Assembly: GCA_023261915.1 (NCBI GenBank)
Contig: JALRFT010000302.1
Location: 1 to 15,107, forward strand
Length of the DNA stretch: 15,107 nt
Direction: 5' to 3'
Source: Acidimicrobiales bacterium
Lineage (GTDB): Bacteria; Actinomycetota; Acidimicrobiia; Acidimicrobiales; Acidimicrobilacustridaceae
The notes under the pieces are model-generated. The model did no database searches and was not told where the DNA came from. It saw only the letters and a program-made list of their open reading frames with translations. Shown here one piece after another: positions 1 to 6,780 of the stretch; position 1 is the stretch's first letter, and the number at the start of each line of letters is the position of its first letter. A program made the translations under genes and the position numbers.

Positions 1-1
1 C

Positions 2-337
2 TCCTCACTCTCGGCGGGAGAGCGGCAATTGCTGGCGCTCGGGCGGGCATTTATGGCTCGGCCCCGCGTCTTGATCCTCGACGAGGCCACCTCCAACATT
101 GATCTCGCCGCTGAAGGCCGCATTGAACGCGCCTTTGACACCCTGTTGGCCAACCGGACCGCCATCATCATTGCCCACCGTCTCGCCACCGCCATGCGGG
201 CCAACCGCATCGGTGTGGTGGAACACGGCACCATCACCGAACTCGGAACCCACGACGAACTCGTCGCTCTCGGTGGCTACTACGCCAACGTCGTCGCCCG
301 CTGGGAGTCCCATGCCGGAGAGCAGGTCCTGCCCTGA
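2..337 (+). CDS. ABC exporter ATP-binding subunit, C-terminal fragment
   Basis: This is the 3' end of a gene that begins before the window; 111 codons and a TGA stop are visible. The fragment holds the second half of a nucleotide-binding domain: the signature (LSAGERQ), Walker B followed by the catalytic Glu (VLILDEAT), the D-loop (SNID) and the switch His (IIIAHRL). It then has the usual exporter tail (GTITELGTHDELVALGGYY). The 'DEATSxID' and 'IAHRL' wording is typical of ABC exporters of the MsbA/multidrug type with fused membrane and ATPase domains, rather than of importers such as the ThiQ homologue further right. Substrate cannot be told from this part. The next gene begins almost at this stop codon, so the two may be co-transcribed. 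Confidence 0.9.
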   Translation, partial: SSLSAGERQLLALGRAFMARPRVLILDEATSNIDLAAEGRIERAFDTLLANRTAIIIAHRLATAMRANRIGVVEHGTITELGTHDELVALGGYYANVVARWESHAGEQVLP

Positions 338-369
338 GCGTCGGGGTCTTCCTCTTCGCCTTCGCCGTC

Positions 370-1050
370 ATGCTCGTCGGATCGGCGATACAGGGCGTTG
401 CCGGATTCGGCTCGAACCTGTTTGCGGCTCCGCTGCTGGTCATCGCTGATGCCGACCTCGTCCCCGGCCCACTGATCGTCGCCGCCGTCGCCCTCAATGT
501 GTTGATCCTCGGAGCCAATCGCGGCACGCATCCGTGGCGAACCATGGCGTGGTCAAACGTAGGGCAGGTTTTCGGAGGTATCGCCGGGGCCCTCGTCCTC
601 GGCGCCATCACGGCCAGTCAGCTCTCGGTGTTCTTCGCCATCATGATCATCGTGGCGGTGGTGCTCGGGGCCAGCGGATTCGCCCCCCGTCGAACCCGGC
701 CGACGATGGCGGTCGCCGGCATGTTGTCGGGATTCATGGGCACGTCAGTCGGCATCGGTGGACCTGCCATCGCCATCGTGCAAGCTGGATCCGAAGGCAA
801 CGAACTGCGGGCCGCCCTCTCGCGATTCTTTCTTCTGGGCACGGCCGTGTCGCTCGTGGCCCTCACGGCGGTCGGGCGATTCGGCCCGGGCGACCTGGTC
901 ACCGGTTTGTTACTGATCCCGGGAACCGTGGCCGGCTACCTGCTGTCCCGACCCCTCGCGCCACGGGTGAACCGACGCGCACTGCGGGTCATGGTGTTGG
1001 TGCTCTCTGGCGTGGCAGCCGCGATTGCGCTGGTGCGGGCGCTCGCCTGA
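370..1050 (+). CDS. TauE/SafE family membrane permease (probable anion exporter)
   Basis: A small, very hydrophobic protein (226 aa from ATG 370) with about seven to eight predicted membrane segments. It contains the two repeat motifs typical of TauE/SafE (former DUF81) proteins: an N-terminal 'QGVAGFGSNLFAAPLL' segment and a second glycine-rich one, 'GFMGTSVGIGGPAIAI', in the middle. Members of the family are implicated in moving sulfite, sulfoacetate or other organosulfur anions; the substrate here is not evident. The start is uncertain. ATG 370 cuts into the first membrane helix and has no Shine-Dalgarno. The open frame continues upstream with 12 more mostly hydrophobic codons to CTG 334, which overlaps the TGA stop of the ABC gene. 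The gene ends 7 bp from the convergent SRPBCC gene. Confidence 0.85.
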   Translation: MLVGSAIQGVAGFGSNLFAAPLLVIADADLVPGPLIVAAVALNVLILGANRGTHPWRTMAWSNVGQVFGGIAGALVLGAITASQLSVFFAIMIIVAVVLGASGFAPRRTRPTMAVAGMLSGFMGTSVGIGGPAIAIVQAGSEGNELRAALSRFFLLGTAVSLVALTAVGRFGPGDLVTGLLLIPGTVAGYLLSRPLAPRVNRRALRVMVLVLSGVAAAIALVRALA

Positions 1051-1057
1051 TCGGAGC

Positions 1058-1537
1058 TCACCTAGGCGCCGGGCCGGCAACCAAGGCAGCGAGACGGGGC
1101 CGGGACTGTTCGATCTCGTCAGCGAGCATGCGCTCGAGCAGCGCCCCACCGAACGACCCGCCGTAGTGGAGATCGACGGTGAGCACCGCCGAAGATTCAC
1201 GCTGTTCCACCCGGGCGTCGAGCACCCACGGTGAGTGGTTGCGGCCGTCGAGTTCACGACGCTCGAATCGCACCCGCCACGGCGGATCGAACACCGTGCG
1301 TACCATGCGTAACCGCTTGGATCGAGCGACCGGCCCAAGACGACCCCGGAGTTCGACCAGCCACGCCTCCCCGGCAGGGTCATCACCGTTCTCGACGCCG
1401 AGGGTCAGATCGAGGCCAGGATGAGGGACGGCGTTTTCAACGATGCCGAGCCACGCCGGGTAGGCGGTGAGGTCGGAAACGTGAGCGAAGAGGACCTCCG
1501 GAGCACAATCGGCATCAAGGTCAACAGACAGGTCCAC
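1058..1537 (-). CDS. SRPBCC (START-like) fold protein
   Basis: A 159-aa soluble protein starting at GTG 1537 and ending at TGA 1058. The N-terminus (MDLSVDLDADCAPEVLFAHV then a D-x-x-x-YPAWL segment) and the C-terminal long helix (GGALLERMLADEIEQSRPRL) fit the SRPBCC/polyketide-cyclase-like superfamily. The alternating strands in the middle (RVRFERRELDGRNHSPWVLDARVEQ, of which the W and the DARVE run are notable) form the usual beta-sheet. These proteins bind hydrophobic ligands in a deep cavity; the ligand cannot be read from sequence. A G-rich GGGGGT directly precedes the GTG and could serve as a weak ribosome site. The gene is divergent from msrA with 53 bp between start codons, and convergent with the TauE-type gene. 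Confidence 0.7.
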   Translation of the reverse strand: MDLSVDLDADCAPEVLFAHVSDLTAYPAWLGIVENAVPHPGLDLTLGVENGDDPAGEAWLVELRGRLGPVARSKRLRMVRTVFDPPWRVRFERRELDGRNHSPWVLDARVEQRESSAVLTVDLHYGGSFGGALLERMLADEIEQSRPRLAALVAGPAPR

Positions 1538-1577
1538 ACCCCCAGTCTGCCGCAGTGCGACGACGGCGGGAACCCGG

Positions 1578-1583
1578 TACGGT
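1578..1583 (+). promoter_or_regulatory. Candidate -10 element for leaderless msrA
   Basis: TACGGT fits the actinobacterial TAnnnT -10 pattern and ends 7 nt before ATG 1591. No Shine-Dalgarno lies between them. That spacing would place the transcription start at or next to the A of the start codon, which suggests a leaderless mRNA. No convincing -35 hexamer is visible 17-18 nt upstream. This is inferred from pattern and spacing only. Confidence 0.35.
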
Positions 1584-1590
1584 TCGCCCC

Positions 1591-2235
1591 ATGTGGTTTG
1601 GTCGCGAACCCCTCATGGTCACCCCCGAAGAAGCTCTTCCTGGTCGGGCCGAGCGCATGCCGGTTCCTGACGCCCATCTCGCCCTCGGGCATCCCCTCAC
1701 CCCACCGTGGCCGCCCGGACACGAGACGCTCCTCGTCGCCATGGGCTGTTTCTGGGGTGCCGAGCGGGCATTTTGGACCCTCCCGGGGGTGTGGACCACT
1801 GCAGTCGGTTACGCCGGTGGGTTCACTCCGAATCCCACCTACGAAGAGGTCTGCAGCGGTCGCACGGGGCATGCCGAGGCCGTGCTCGTCGTGTTCGACC
1901 CCGCAGTGCTCCCTCTCGCCAACGTCCTCGCCACCTTCTGGGAGTCCCACGACCCGACCCAAGGTATGCGCCAGGGCAACGACGTCGGCACGCAGTACCG
2001 ATCGGCTCTGTGGTGGGCTGGGGACAGCCAACAGGACATGATCGAGCGGTCAGTAGCGGCGTACACGGATCAGTTGGTGGTCGCCGGTTATCGCGAACCC
2101 ACCACCGAAACCGGGCCCGTCCCGGAGTTCTACTGGGCCGAGCCGTACCACCAGCAGTACCTCGTGTCTCACCCCAACGGCTACTGCGGGCTCGGCGACA
2201 CAGGGGTCAGTTGCCCAACCGGCCTGTTCACTTAG
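1591..2235 (+). CDS. msrA: Peptide methionine-(S)-S-oxide reductase MsrA
   Basis: MsrA reduces methionine-S-sulfoxide in proteins and free methionine, repairing oxidative damage in the cytoplasm with thioredoxin as electron donor. The 214-aa product has the catalytic motif GCFWGAER with nucleophile Cys53, then GYAGG, the EEVCSGRTGHAEAV block, and the FWESHDPTQGMRQGNDVGTQYRS region that forms the active-site floor. The tail carries two more cysteines (Cys199 and Cys208, NGYCGLGDTGVSCP) in the positions used for resolving disulfides in E. coli-type MsrA. ATG 1591 is preferred over ATG 1555 because MWFGREP...TPEEALPGR matches the usual family N-terminus; the upstream codons encode an Arg-rich run overlapping the divergent promoter region. 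It stops 1 bp before the convergent thiQ stop. Confidence 0.95.
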   Translation: MWFGREPLMVTPEEALPGRAERMPVPDAHLALGHPLTPPWPPGHETLLVAMGCFWGAERAFWTLPGVWTTAVGYAGGFTPNPTYEEVCSGRTGHAEAVLVVFDPAVLPLANVLATFWESHDPTQGMRQGNDVGTQYRSALWWAGDSQQDMIERSVAAYTDQLVVAGYREPTTETGPVPEFYWAEPYHQQYLVSHPNGYCGLGDTGVSCPTGLFT

Positions 2236-2236
2236 T

Positions 2237-3214
2237 TCATCTGTCGAGCGGCCAGATCCGCTCGTCATCGATGGTCACCCCGACGTCCTGACCGCGCCAT
2301 CCCAGGGCGGCAGGGTCGACCACGTCGACCTCCACAGGCTCCGCGATCTCACCGATCGCCAGGGTCAACGTGGTGTGTTCGCCGGCAAAGACGGCGTCGA
2401 GCACCCGCCCCCGCAAGGGAGCGGCGTGATCCACGATCCGAAGCGCTCCGGGGCGCAGCACCACACGTCCGGTACCCCGCCAATCGTTGACCACCTGGTG
2501 ACCGAGAAAGCGCGCCACCTCTTCGCTGGCTGGACGCTCCCACACCATCTGGGGTGGTCCGGCCTGGAGAATGCGGCCATCACCCAGCACGACGAGGTGG
2601 TCGGCGAGCGCCAACGCCTCGCGCTGGTCGTGGGTGACGAGCACCACGGTGGTCGCAATGGTGGTGAACAGACCATGCAGTTCGGCGACAAGTCGATCGT
2701 GGAGAACCCGATCGAGCGCGGCGAGAGGCTCGTCAAGACACAAGACACCCGGTCGGGGCGCCAACGCCCGAGCCAGTGCCACCCGCTGTGCCTCACCACC
2801 CGAGAGGGTGTCGACCCGACGGGTTTCGACTCCGCTCAAACCAACACGCTCGAGCACCTCAGCGGTGCGACGGGCGGTTTCCGCCGACTCTACGCCGGAC
2901 ATGCGTAGGCCAAATCCGACATTGCCGGCAACATCCCGATGCGGAAAGAGCGCCAGATCCTGGAACGCCAGCCCCACTCCTCGCCGGTGGGCGGCCACGG
3001 TCGTCACGTCATCACCATTGAGGCGGACCACACCCGAGTCCGGGGATACGAGGCCCGCAACGGCGCGCAGCAAGGTTGACTTCCCTCCCCCACTTGGCCC
3101 AAGCACGGCTGTTGTTCGACTGGCCGGTGCAGAGAGTGAGACGCCACGTAATACCTCAGTCCCTCCAAGCGAGACGACGAGGTCCGCCACATCGAGACGA
3201 ACCGCGTCAGTCAC
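2237..3214 (-). CDS. thiQ: Thiamine ABC importer ATPase (ThiQ-like)
   Basis: Cytoplasmic ATPase that powers thiamine uptake through ThiP. The 325-aa protein has a complete nucleotide-binding domain: Walker A GPSGGGKST (39-47), Q-loop Gln85, signature LSGGEAQ (137-143), Walker B with catalytic Glu162 (VLCLDEP), and switch His195 (VLVTHD). About 90 extra residues at the C-terminus (from roughly 235) include strands such as GRVVLRPGALRIVD and form a TOBE-like regulatory domain, making it clearly longer than E. coli ThiQ (about 232 aa). GTG 3214 is preferred: it overlaps the thiP stop by 8 nt (GTGACTGA) and has GAGG 8 nt upstream. A longer frame to GTG 3265 would run far into thiP. Assignment to thiamine rests on its partners; the ATPase alone could equally be an iron or polyamine type. 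Confidence 0.88.
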   Translation of the reverse strand: MTDAVRLDVADLVVSLGGTEVLRGVSLSAPASRTTAVLGPSGGGKSTLLRAVAGLVSPDSGVVRLNGDDVTTVAAHRRGVGLAFQDLALFPHRDVAGNVGFGLRMSGVESAETARRTAEVLERVGLSGVETRRVDTLSGGEAQRVALARALAPRPGVLCLDEPLAALDRVLHDRLVAELHGLFTTIATTVVLVTHDQREALALADHLVVLGDGRILQAGPPQMVWERPASEEVARFLGHQVVNDWRGTGRVVLRPGALRIVDHAAPLRGRVLDAVFAGEHTTLTLAIGEIAEPVEVDVVDPAALGWRGQDVGVTIDDERIWPLDR

Positions 3215-4856
3215 GTAGACCGCCTCGAAGCTGATCGACGGTGAGGACGACACCCACGGTGACAATCATGAGCAGCGTCGCTACCGCCATGGCCTGACCA
3301 CGATTGATCTCACCCGGCTGACCCAAAAGACGGGCCACGGTGAGCGGGAGAGTTGGAAGGTTGGGTCGGGCGACGACCAACGTGGCGCCGAACTCTCCGA
3401 GAGCGACGGCGAAGGCAAAGCCGCCGGCGATGGCTATGGGCCGCGCCAAGAGAGGTAGGTCGATGTGACGGGCCACCGACCATGGTGAGGCCCCGAGTAC
3501 GGCCGCCGACTCACGCATCGACAGTTGCACGGCACGGGTTGCGGGGAGCAGCACACGGATGACGAAAGGCAGGGCAACGAGTGCCTGAGCCATGGGCACG
3601 AGCACGACGGTCGACCGCAGATCAATTGGCGGTCGGCCGAAGGCCAGCAGTAGTCCGAGCCCGACGGTCACTGCCGAGGCACCGAGGGGCAGCATCAAGA
3701 GGGCGTCAAAGGCAGCCGGACGGGCCACACGCCACGCGGGGCCGCTTCGCTCGAGAGTAACAATCCCAGCCACAGCGAGACCTCCGACCACCATGGCGAT
3801 CACCGCCGCCAGGGCGCCGACGGCCAGTGAGTTCATGAGCGCCACGAGTGGAGCCGCCTGCAATACCCCCCGCCTCTCGTCAAGTGCCGACCAGTAGGAC
3901 CACGTCCAACCGTCTGGGCCCCAGATGGACCGCACGACAAGGGTAAGGAGAGGCAAGCCGATGACGAGGAGCATGCTCACGACAGCGAGCACTGTCGCCC
4001 CTCGTCGCGCGCCGCTAACGCGTCGGGACGGTGACGGATCGGACGGGCGCAGCGCCACCGACCAGCGCTGAGCCCACCGCCCGGCCACCCACACCAGCCC
4101 CACGACGAGTACAACCTGGGAGATCGCCAGCACCGCAGCAGTGCCCAGATCGAGTTGGCGCACCCGCTCATAGATCTCGACCTCGATGGTGCGAAGTCGG
4201 GAACCTCCCAGCAGCAGCACGACCCCAAAGGACGTGAAACTGAACAGGTAGACGACTGATGCGGAGGCCACGATCGAGGGGGCCAGCAACGGCGCCGTCA
4301 CCCGTCTTGCTACCTGCCAGCGCCCCGCCCCCAGCACGGCCGCAGCGCTGGCGAATCGGTCGCCTAGATCCGCCCATGCCACGCCCACGATGCGCACCAC
4401 GACGGCGTAGTTCAAAAAGGCATGGGCGAGCAGAACGGCCCAGAGGGTCCCCCGTGGGGCTACCGCAGCACTCGGGCCCGACGTGAATGCCGCTGCCACC
4501 ACCACCGTCGGCAGAACGAAGGGAACCACCAGCGCAGCCCACAGCACGTTGCGTCCGACGAAGCGGTTGCGGGCGAACAGCCACGCTGCGGGGAGTGCCA
4601 ACACGAGGGTGAGCAGGGTGGACAGCAGTGCCTGCCACGTCGTGAACCAGATCACGCCCCACAGTGAGGGGTCTGCCGCCACGTCAGCGAACGGGGTGAG
4701 ATCGAGCATTCCTTCGGGCCGCAGAGCCCGATCAACCACCACGGCCAATGGCCAGAGCAAGAGCAGACCCACGAAAGCCACGGGCAGAGCAACAAGCCCG
4801 AGTGCCACCCCTTGCCGACGTCGCACGACGCTCAACCCAGCACGATCCGACGCCAC
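3207..4856 (-). CDS. thiP: Thiamine ABC importer permease (ThiP-like, two-domain)
   Basis: Inner-membrane channel of the thiamine importer. It is 549 aa with about 12 membrane helices arranged as two fused permease halves, as in E. coli ThiP (about 536 aa) and FbpB-type proteins. Each half carries the cytoplasmic EAA coupling loop that contacts the ATPase: ASAAAVLGAGRWQVARRV in the first and RESAAVLGASPWSVARHI in the second. The start is not settled. GTG 4856 overlaps the end of thiB by 25 nt but has GAGGA directly against it. TTG 4835 gives a 4-nt TTGA overlap. GTG 4826, just after the thiB stop, would still leave the first helix (GLVALPVAFVGLLLLWPL) whole. It overlaps thiQ by 8 nt at its end, so translation is probably coupled along the operon. 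Confidence 0.92.
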   Translation of the reverse strand: MASDRAGLSVVRRRQGVALGLVALPVAFVGLLLLWPLAVVVDRALRPEGMLDLTPFADVAADPSLWGVIWFTTWQALLSTLLTLVLALPAAWLFARNRFVGRNVLWAALVVPFVLPTVVVAAAFTSGPSAAVAPRGTLWAVLLAHAFLNYAVVVRIVGVAWADLGDRFASAAAVLGAGRWQVARRVTAPLLAPSIVASASVVYLFSFTSFGVVLLLGGSRLRTIEVEIYERVRQLDLGTAAVLAISQVVLVVGLVWVAGRWAQRWSVALRPSDPSPSRRVSGARRGATVLAVVSMLLVIGLPLLTLVVRSIWGPDGWTWSYWSALDERRGVLQAAPLVALMNSLAVGALAAVIAMVVGGLAVAGIVTLERSGPAWRVARPAAFDALLMLPLGASAVTVGLGLLLAFGRPPIDLRSTVVLVPMAQALVALPFVIRVLLPATRAVQLSMRESAAVLGASPWSVARHIDLPLLARPIAIAGGFAFAVALGEFGATLVVARPNLPTLPLTVARLLGQPGEINRGQAMAVATLLMIVTVGVVLTVDQLRGGLRD

Positions 4857-5926
4857 TCCTCAACCCAGTTGGTCCTTGCGGCATTGATCTGCTGGGCGGG
4901 CAAGGACCAGACCTCCCCAGGTGACCCGGCGTAGCGCTCGAACACCTCCGGTAGCGCCACACCGGATCGCACCGGATTGACGAACATCGTCAGGGGGATG
5001 TCGCTCTGAACCGAATCGGACAGCAGGAAGTTGATGAAGAGTTGCGCACCTGCCGGGTTCGACGCCCCGGCAAGGACCCCGGCGTACTCGACCTGCCGAA
5101 AACAGGTTCCCGGTACCACGCCAGTCGGGGCCTCGGCCGGCAGGGTCCCCGCAGCGAGGTCGGCGGCGTAGCTCTCCGAATAGAACACCTCAGCCGGCGG
5201 ACTGGTCGCGTAAGAGACGACAAGCGGGCGCTGACCCTCGCCCGAACCGCCGGAGAACTCGCCGTAGTAGGCCTCCTCCCATCCGTCACTCACGACGACC
5301 CCGTTGTCGGTGAGCTGCTGCCAGAAGTCGCCGTAGCCGTCGCCGAACGCGGCCACCGTCGCCAACAGGAAGGCCAAACCCGGACTGGACGTTGCGGGGT
5401 TCTGCACCACCAACAGCCCGGCGTAGGCGGGGTCGGCGAGGTCCTCGAGGCCAGACGGAGGTGCGACGCCCCGTTCCGCAAACCAGGTCCGATCGAAGTT
5501 GACACAGACATCACCAAGGTCGACGGGGGTGACGATGTCACCAGCCGGAACAGCGACGTCGGCGCGGATCCGATCACGGTCGACGGCGACGTAGGGTTCG
5601 AACAACCCCTCCTCGCGTGCGGTTGACAATTGGTTGTCGTCAATGCCGAAGAGCACATCGGCCACCGGGTTTCCACTCGTGAGGATGGCCTGATTGACCA
5701 TGGCCACCGCATCTCCCCCGGCGATCAGCTCAACCGTGATACCCGTCTGCTCTTCAAAGGCGGCGAGCACCTCGGGGGTCAGGTCGAACGAGTCGTGGGT
5801 CAGGACCCGCAGGGTGGTCCCGGCCACCTGACCATTGGAAGTATCGGTGGAGGTCTCGACTCCCGAACCACAGCCGGAAATGATGAAGGCTCCTGCAACC
5901 AGGATCAATGCGAGGATTCTCTTCAT
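4832..5926 (-). CDS. thiB: Thiamine-binding lipoprotein (ThiB/TbpA family)
   Basis: Extracytoplasmic receptor that delivers thiamine (and probably TMP or TPP) to ThiP. The 364-aa product begins with a lipoprotein signal peptide (MKRILALILVAGAFIISGC) with a lipobox Cys19 that would anchor it to the membrane. The mature part matches E. coli ThiB block by block from memory: VLTHDSF near the start, ADVLFGIDDN, PVDLGDVCVNFD, NPATSSPGLAFLL, SDGWEEAYYGEF with Trp216, VVSYATSP, and a C-terminal INAARTNWVEEWRRIVLG. AAGGAG lies 5 nt upstream of ATG 5926, and the ATG overlaps the thiN stop (ATGA). It is the second gene behind the TPP riboswitch, which supports thiamine over iron or putrescine as ligand. 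Confidence 0.94.
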   Translation of the reverse strand: MKRILALILVAGAFIISGCGSGVETSTDTSNGQVAGTTLRVLTHDSFDLTPEVLAAFEEQTGITVELIAGGDAVAMVNQAILTSGNPVADVLFGIDDNQLSTAREEGLFEPYVAVDRDRIRADVAVPAGDIVTPVDLGDVCVNFDRTWFAERGVAPPSGLEDLADPAYAGLLVVQNPATSSPGLAFLLATVAAFGDGYGDFWQQLTDNGVVVSDGWEEAYYGEFSGGSGEGQRPLVVSYATSPPAEVFYSESYAADLAAGTLPAEAPTGVVPGTCFRQVEYAGVLAGASNPAGAQLFINFLLSDSVQSDIPLTMFVNPVRSGVALPEVFERYAGSPGEVWSLPAQQINAARTNWVEEWRRIVLG

Positions 5927-6627
5927 GACTGCTCCTTGTCTTCAATGACCGGGGCGGTGGCCTGAGCGGGAATGATGCTCATGATCACGCCTTCGCCAAC
6001 GGCAACCTCGGCGTGATGGTCAACGAACTCATTGGAGACCCCCCGGGTCGACCACGGGACGAGTTCTTCCTGCGTAAGGGTGAACCGCAGTCCCGTGGTG
6101 GTCACACCCGACGCACGACCACCAATGGGAAGAAGACTCACGATCGTTCCGGGCCGGCCGCGCAGACAAGCCGGCCTCCCGGCGTGCACCGGTTGGAGGA
6201 CCGCCTGGCCGAGATGGGCAGTAAGCGTGGCTGTCGACCACTCGGGTGAGGCGAGCAACGAGACCTGAGCGGCGAGATGGTCGAACCGGCCAATGGCACT
6301 TCCAACAACCACAAGATCACCTCCGCCCGCCAGCGGGAGGGCGAGTTCAAGGGCGAGTTCGAGATCGGTGGCATCCTTGTCCCGGGGATGACTGCGGACC
6401 TCGGCCCCGTGAGACTCAACAGCCTTAAGCCCAGCCCGACTCACCGAGTCGAAATCCCCGATGGCGACATCGGGTGTGAAGCCAACCGCTAGCGCATGAT
6501 CCACGCCTTCATCGGCAGCGATCACGGTCCATGCACAGGGGCGACCGAGGAGGCCACGCACAACCTCGCCGTCGGGCGCCGGACCGCCCGAGAAGATGAT
6601 GACTGCCGATTGTCCAGTGGGTTCCAT
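5923..6627 (-). CDS. thiN: Thiamine pyrophosphokinase
   Basis: Converts thiamine plus ATP to thiamine pyrophosphate (TPP), the active cofactor. The 234-aa product shows the kinase domain motifs: ADEGVDHAL (37-46, ADGGA in most relatives), DVAIGDFDS (53-61) with the acidic metal-binding residues, KDATDLELAL (from 84), and GSAIGRFDH. The C-terminal thiamine-binding beta domain ends in TTTGLRFTL and STRGVSNEF, the latter very typical of the family. ATG 6627 is preferred over ATG 6648: the earlier ATG lies inside the conserved 3' part of the riboswitch, while 6627 has GGGAG 5 nt upstream. As first gene of the operon it couples trapping of thiamine to its import by ThiBPQ, and it is directly controlled by the riboswitch. 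Confidence 0.94.
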   Translation of the reverse strand: MEPTGQSAVIIFSGGPAPDGEVVRGLLGRPCAWTVIAADEGVDHALAVGFTPDVAIGDFDSVSRAGLKAVESHGAEVRSHPRDKDATDLELALELALPLAGGGDLVVVGSAIGRFDHLAAQVSLLASPEWSTATLTAHLGQAVLQPVHAGRPACLRGRPGTIVSLLPIGGRASGVTTTGLRFTLTQEELVPWSTRGVSNEFVDHHAEVAVGEGVIMSIIPAQATAPVIEDKEQS

Positions 6628-6630
6628 CGT

Positions 6631-6737
6631 CGCTCCCTGCGCCGGCATGATCCGGATCAGGTTCTACGGTCGGAGGCCATTCCTCCCTCTCAGCCCCTCA
6701 GCGGGACTCCCGTGGTACCTCGCACCCTACCGGAACG
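6631..6737 (-). promoter_or_regulatory. TPP riboswitch (THI element) controlling thiN-thiB-thiP-thiQ
   Basis: Read on the minus strand, the region has the conserved blocks of the TPP aptamer in order: AGGGTGCG (near 6722-6729), CTGAGAGGG (CTGAGA at 6688-6693), and GAACCTGATCCGGATCATGC followed by CGGCGCAGGGA (ending near 6634). The closing P1 helix can be drawn as CGTTCC (6732-6737) with GGAGCG (6631-6636), one G-U pair included. The 3' strand of P1 holds most of the thiN Shine-Dalgarno, so TPP binding should hide it and block translation. I saw no intrinsic terminator before thiN, which favours translational control. Confidence 0.95.
6633..6637 (-). promoter_or_regulatory. thiN Shine-Dalgarno embedded in riboswitch P1
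   Basis: GGGAG on the minus strand, 5 nt before ATG 6627. Four of its five bases lie within the 3' strand of the P1 helix of the TPP aptamer, so ligand-stabilised P1 would sequester it. It also decides the thiN start codon. Confidence 0.75.
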
Positions 6738-6768
6738 CTCGGCCCATCAACACCATGGTCCGCGCCAC

Positions 6769-6774
6769 TACGAT
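6769..6774 (+). promoter_or_regulatory. Candidate -10 element for leaderless acyl-CoA dehydrogenase gene
   Basis: TACGAT fits TAnnnT and ends 6 nt before ATG 6781, with no Shine-Dalgarno in between, as expected for a leaderless actinobacterial transcript. No good -35 hexamer is seen. The element lies in the 43-bp gap between this gene and the divergent riboswitch, so the two promoters must be close or overlapping. Confidence 0.4.
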
Positions 6775-6780
6775 CCGGCC

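Noticed and set aside
1538..1550. Leaderless promoter for the SRPBCC gene (CAGACT 6 nt before GTG 1537)
   Set aside because: The -10 match is poor, there is no -35, and a G-rich possible ribosome site sits right before the start, so the signal is not convincing.
1405..2041. Long open frames on both strands overlapping msrA
   Set aside because: msrA carries all family motifs in its own frame; the others have none.
6496..6780. In-frame N-terminal extension of the acyl-CoA dehydrogenase to ATG 6496
   Set aside because: It would read antisense through thiN and the TPP riboswitch; the family N-terminus begins at ATG 6781.
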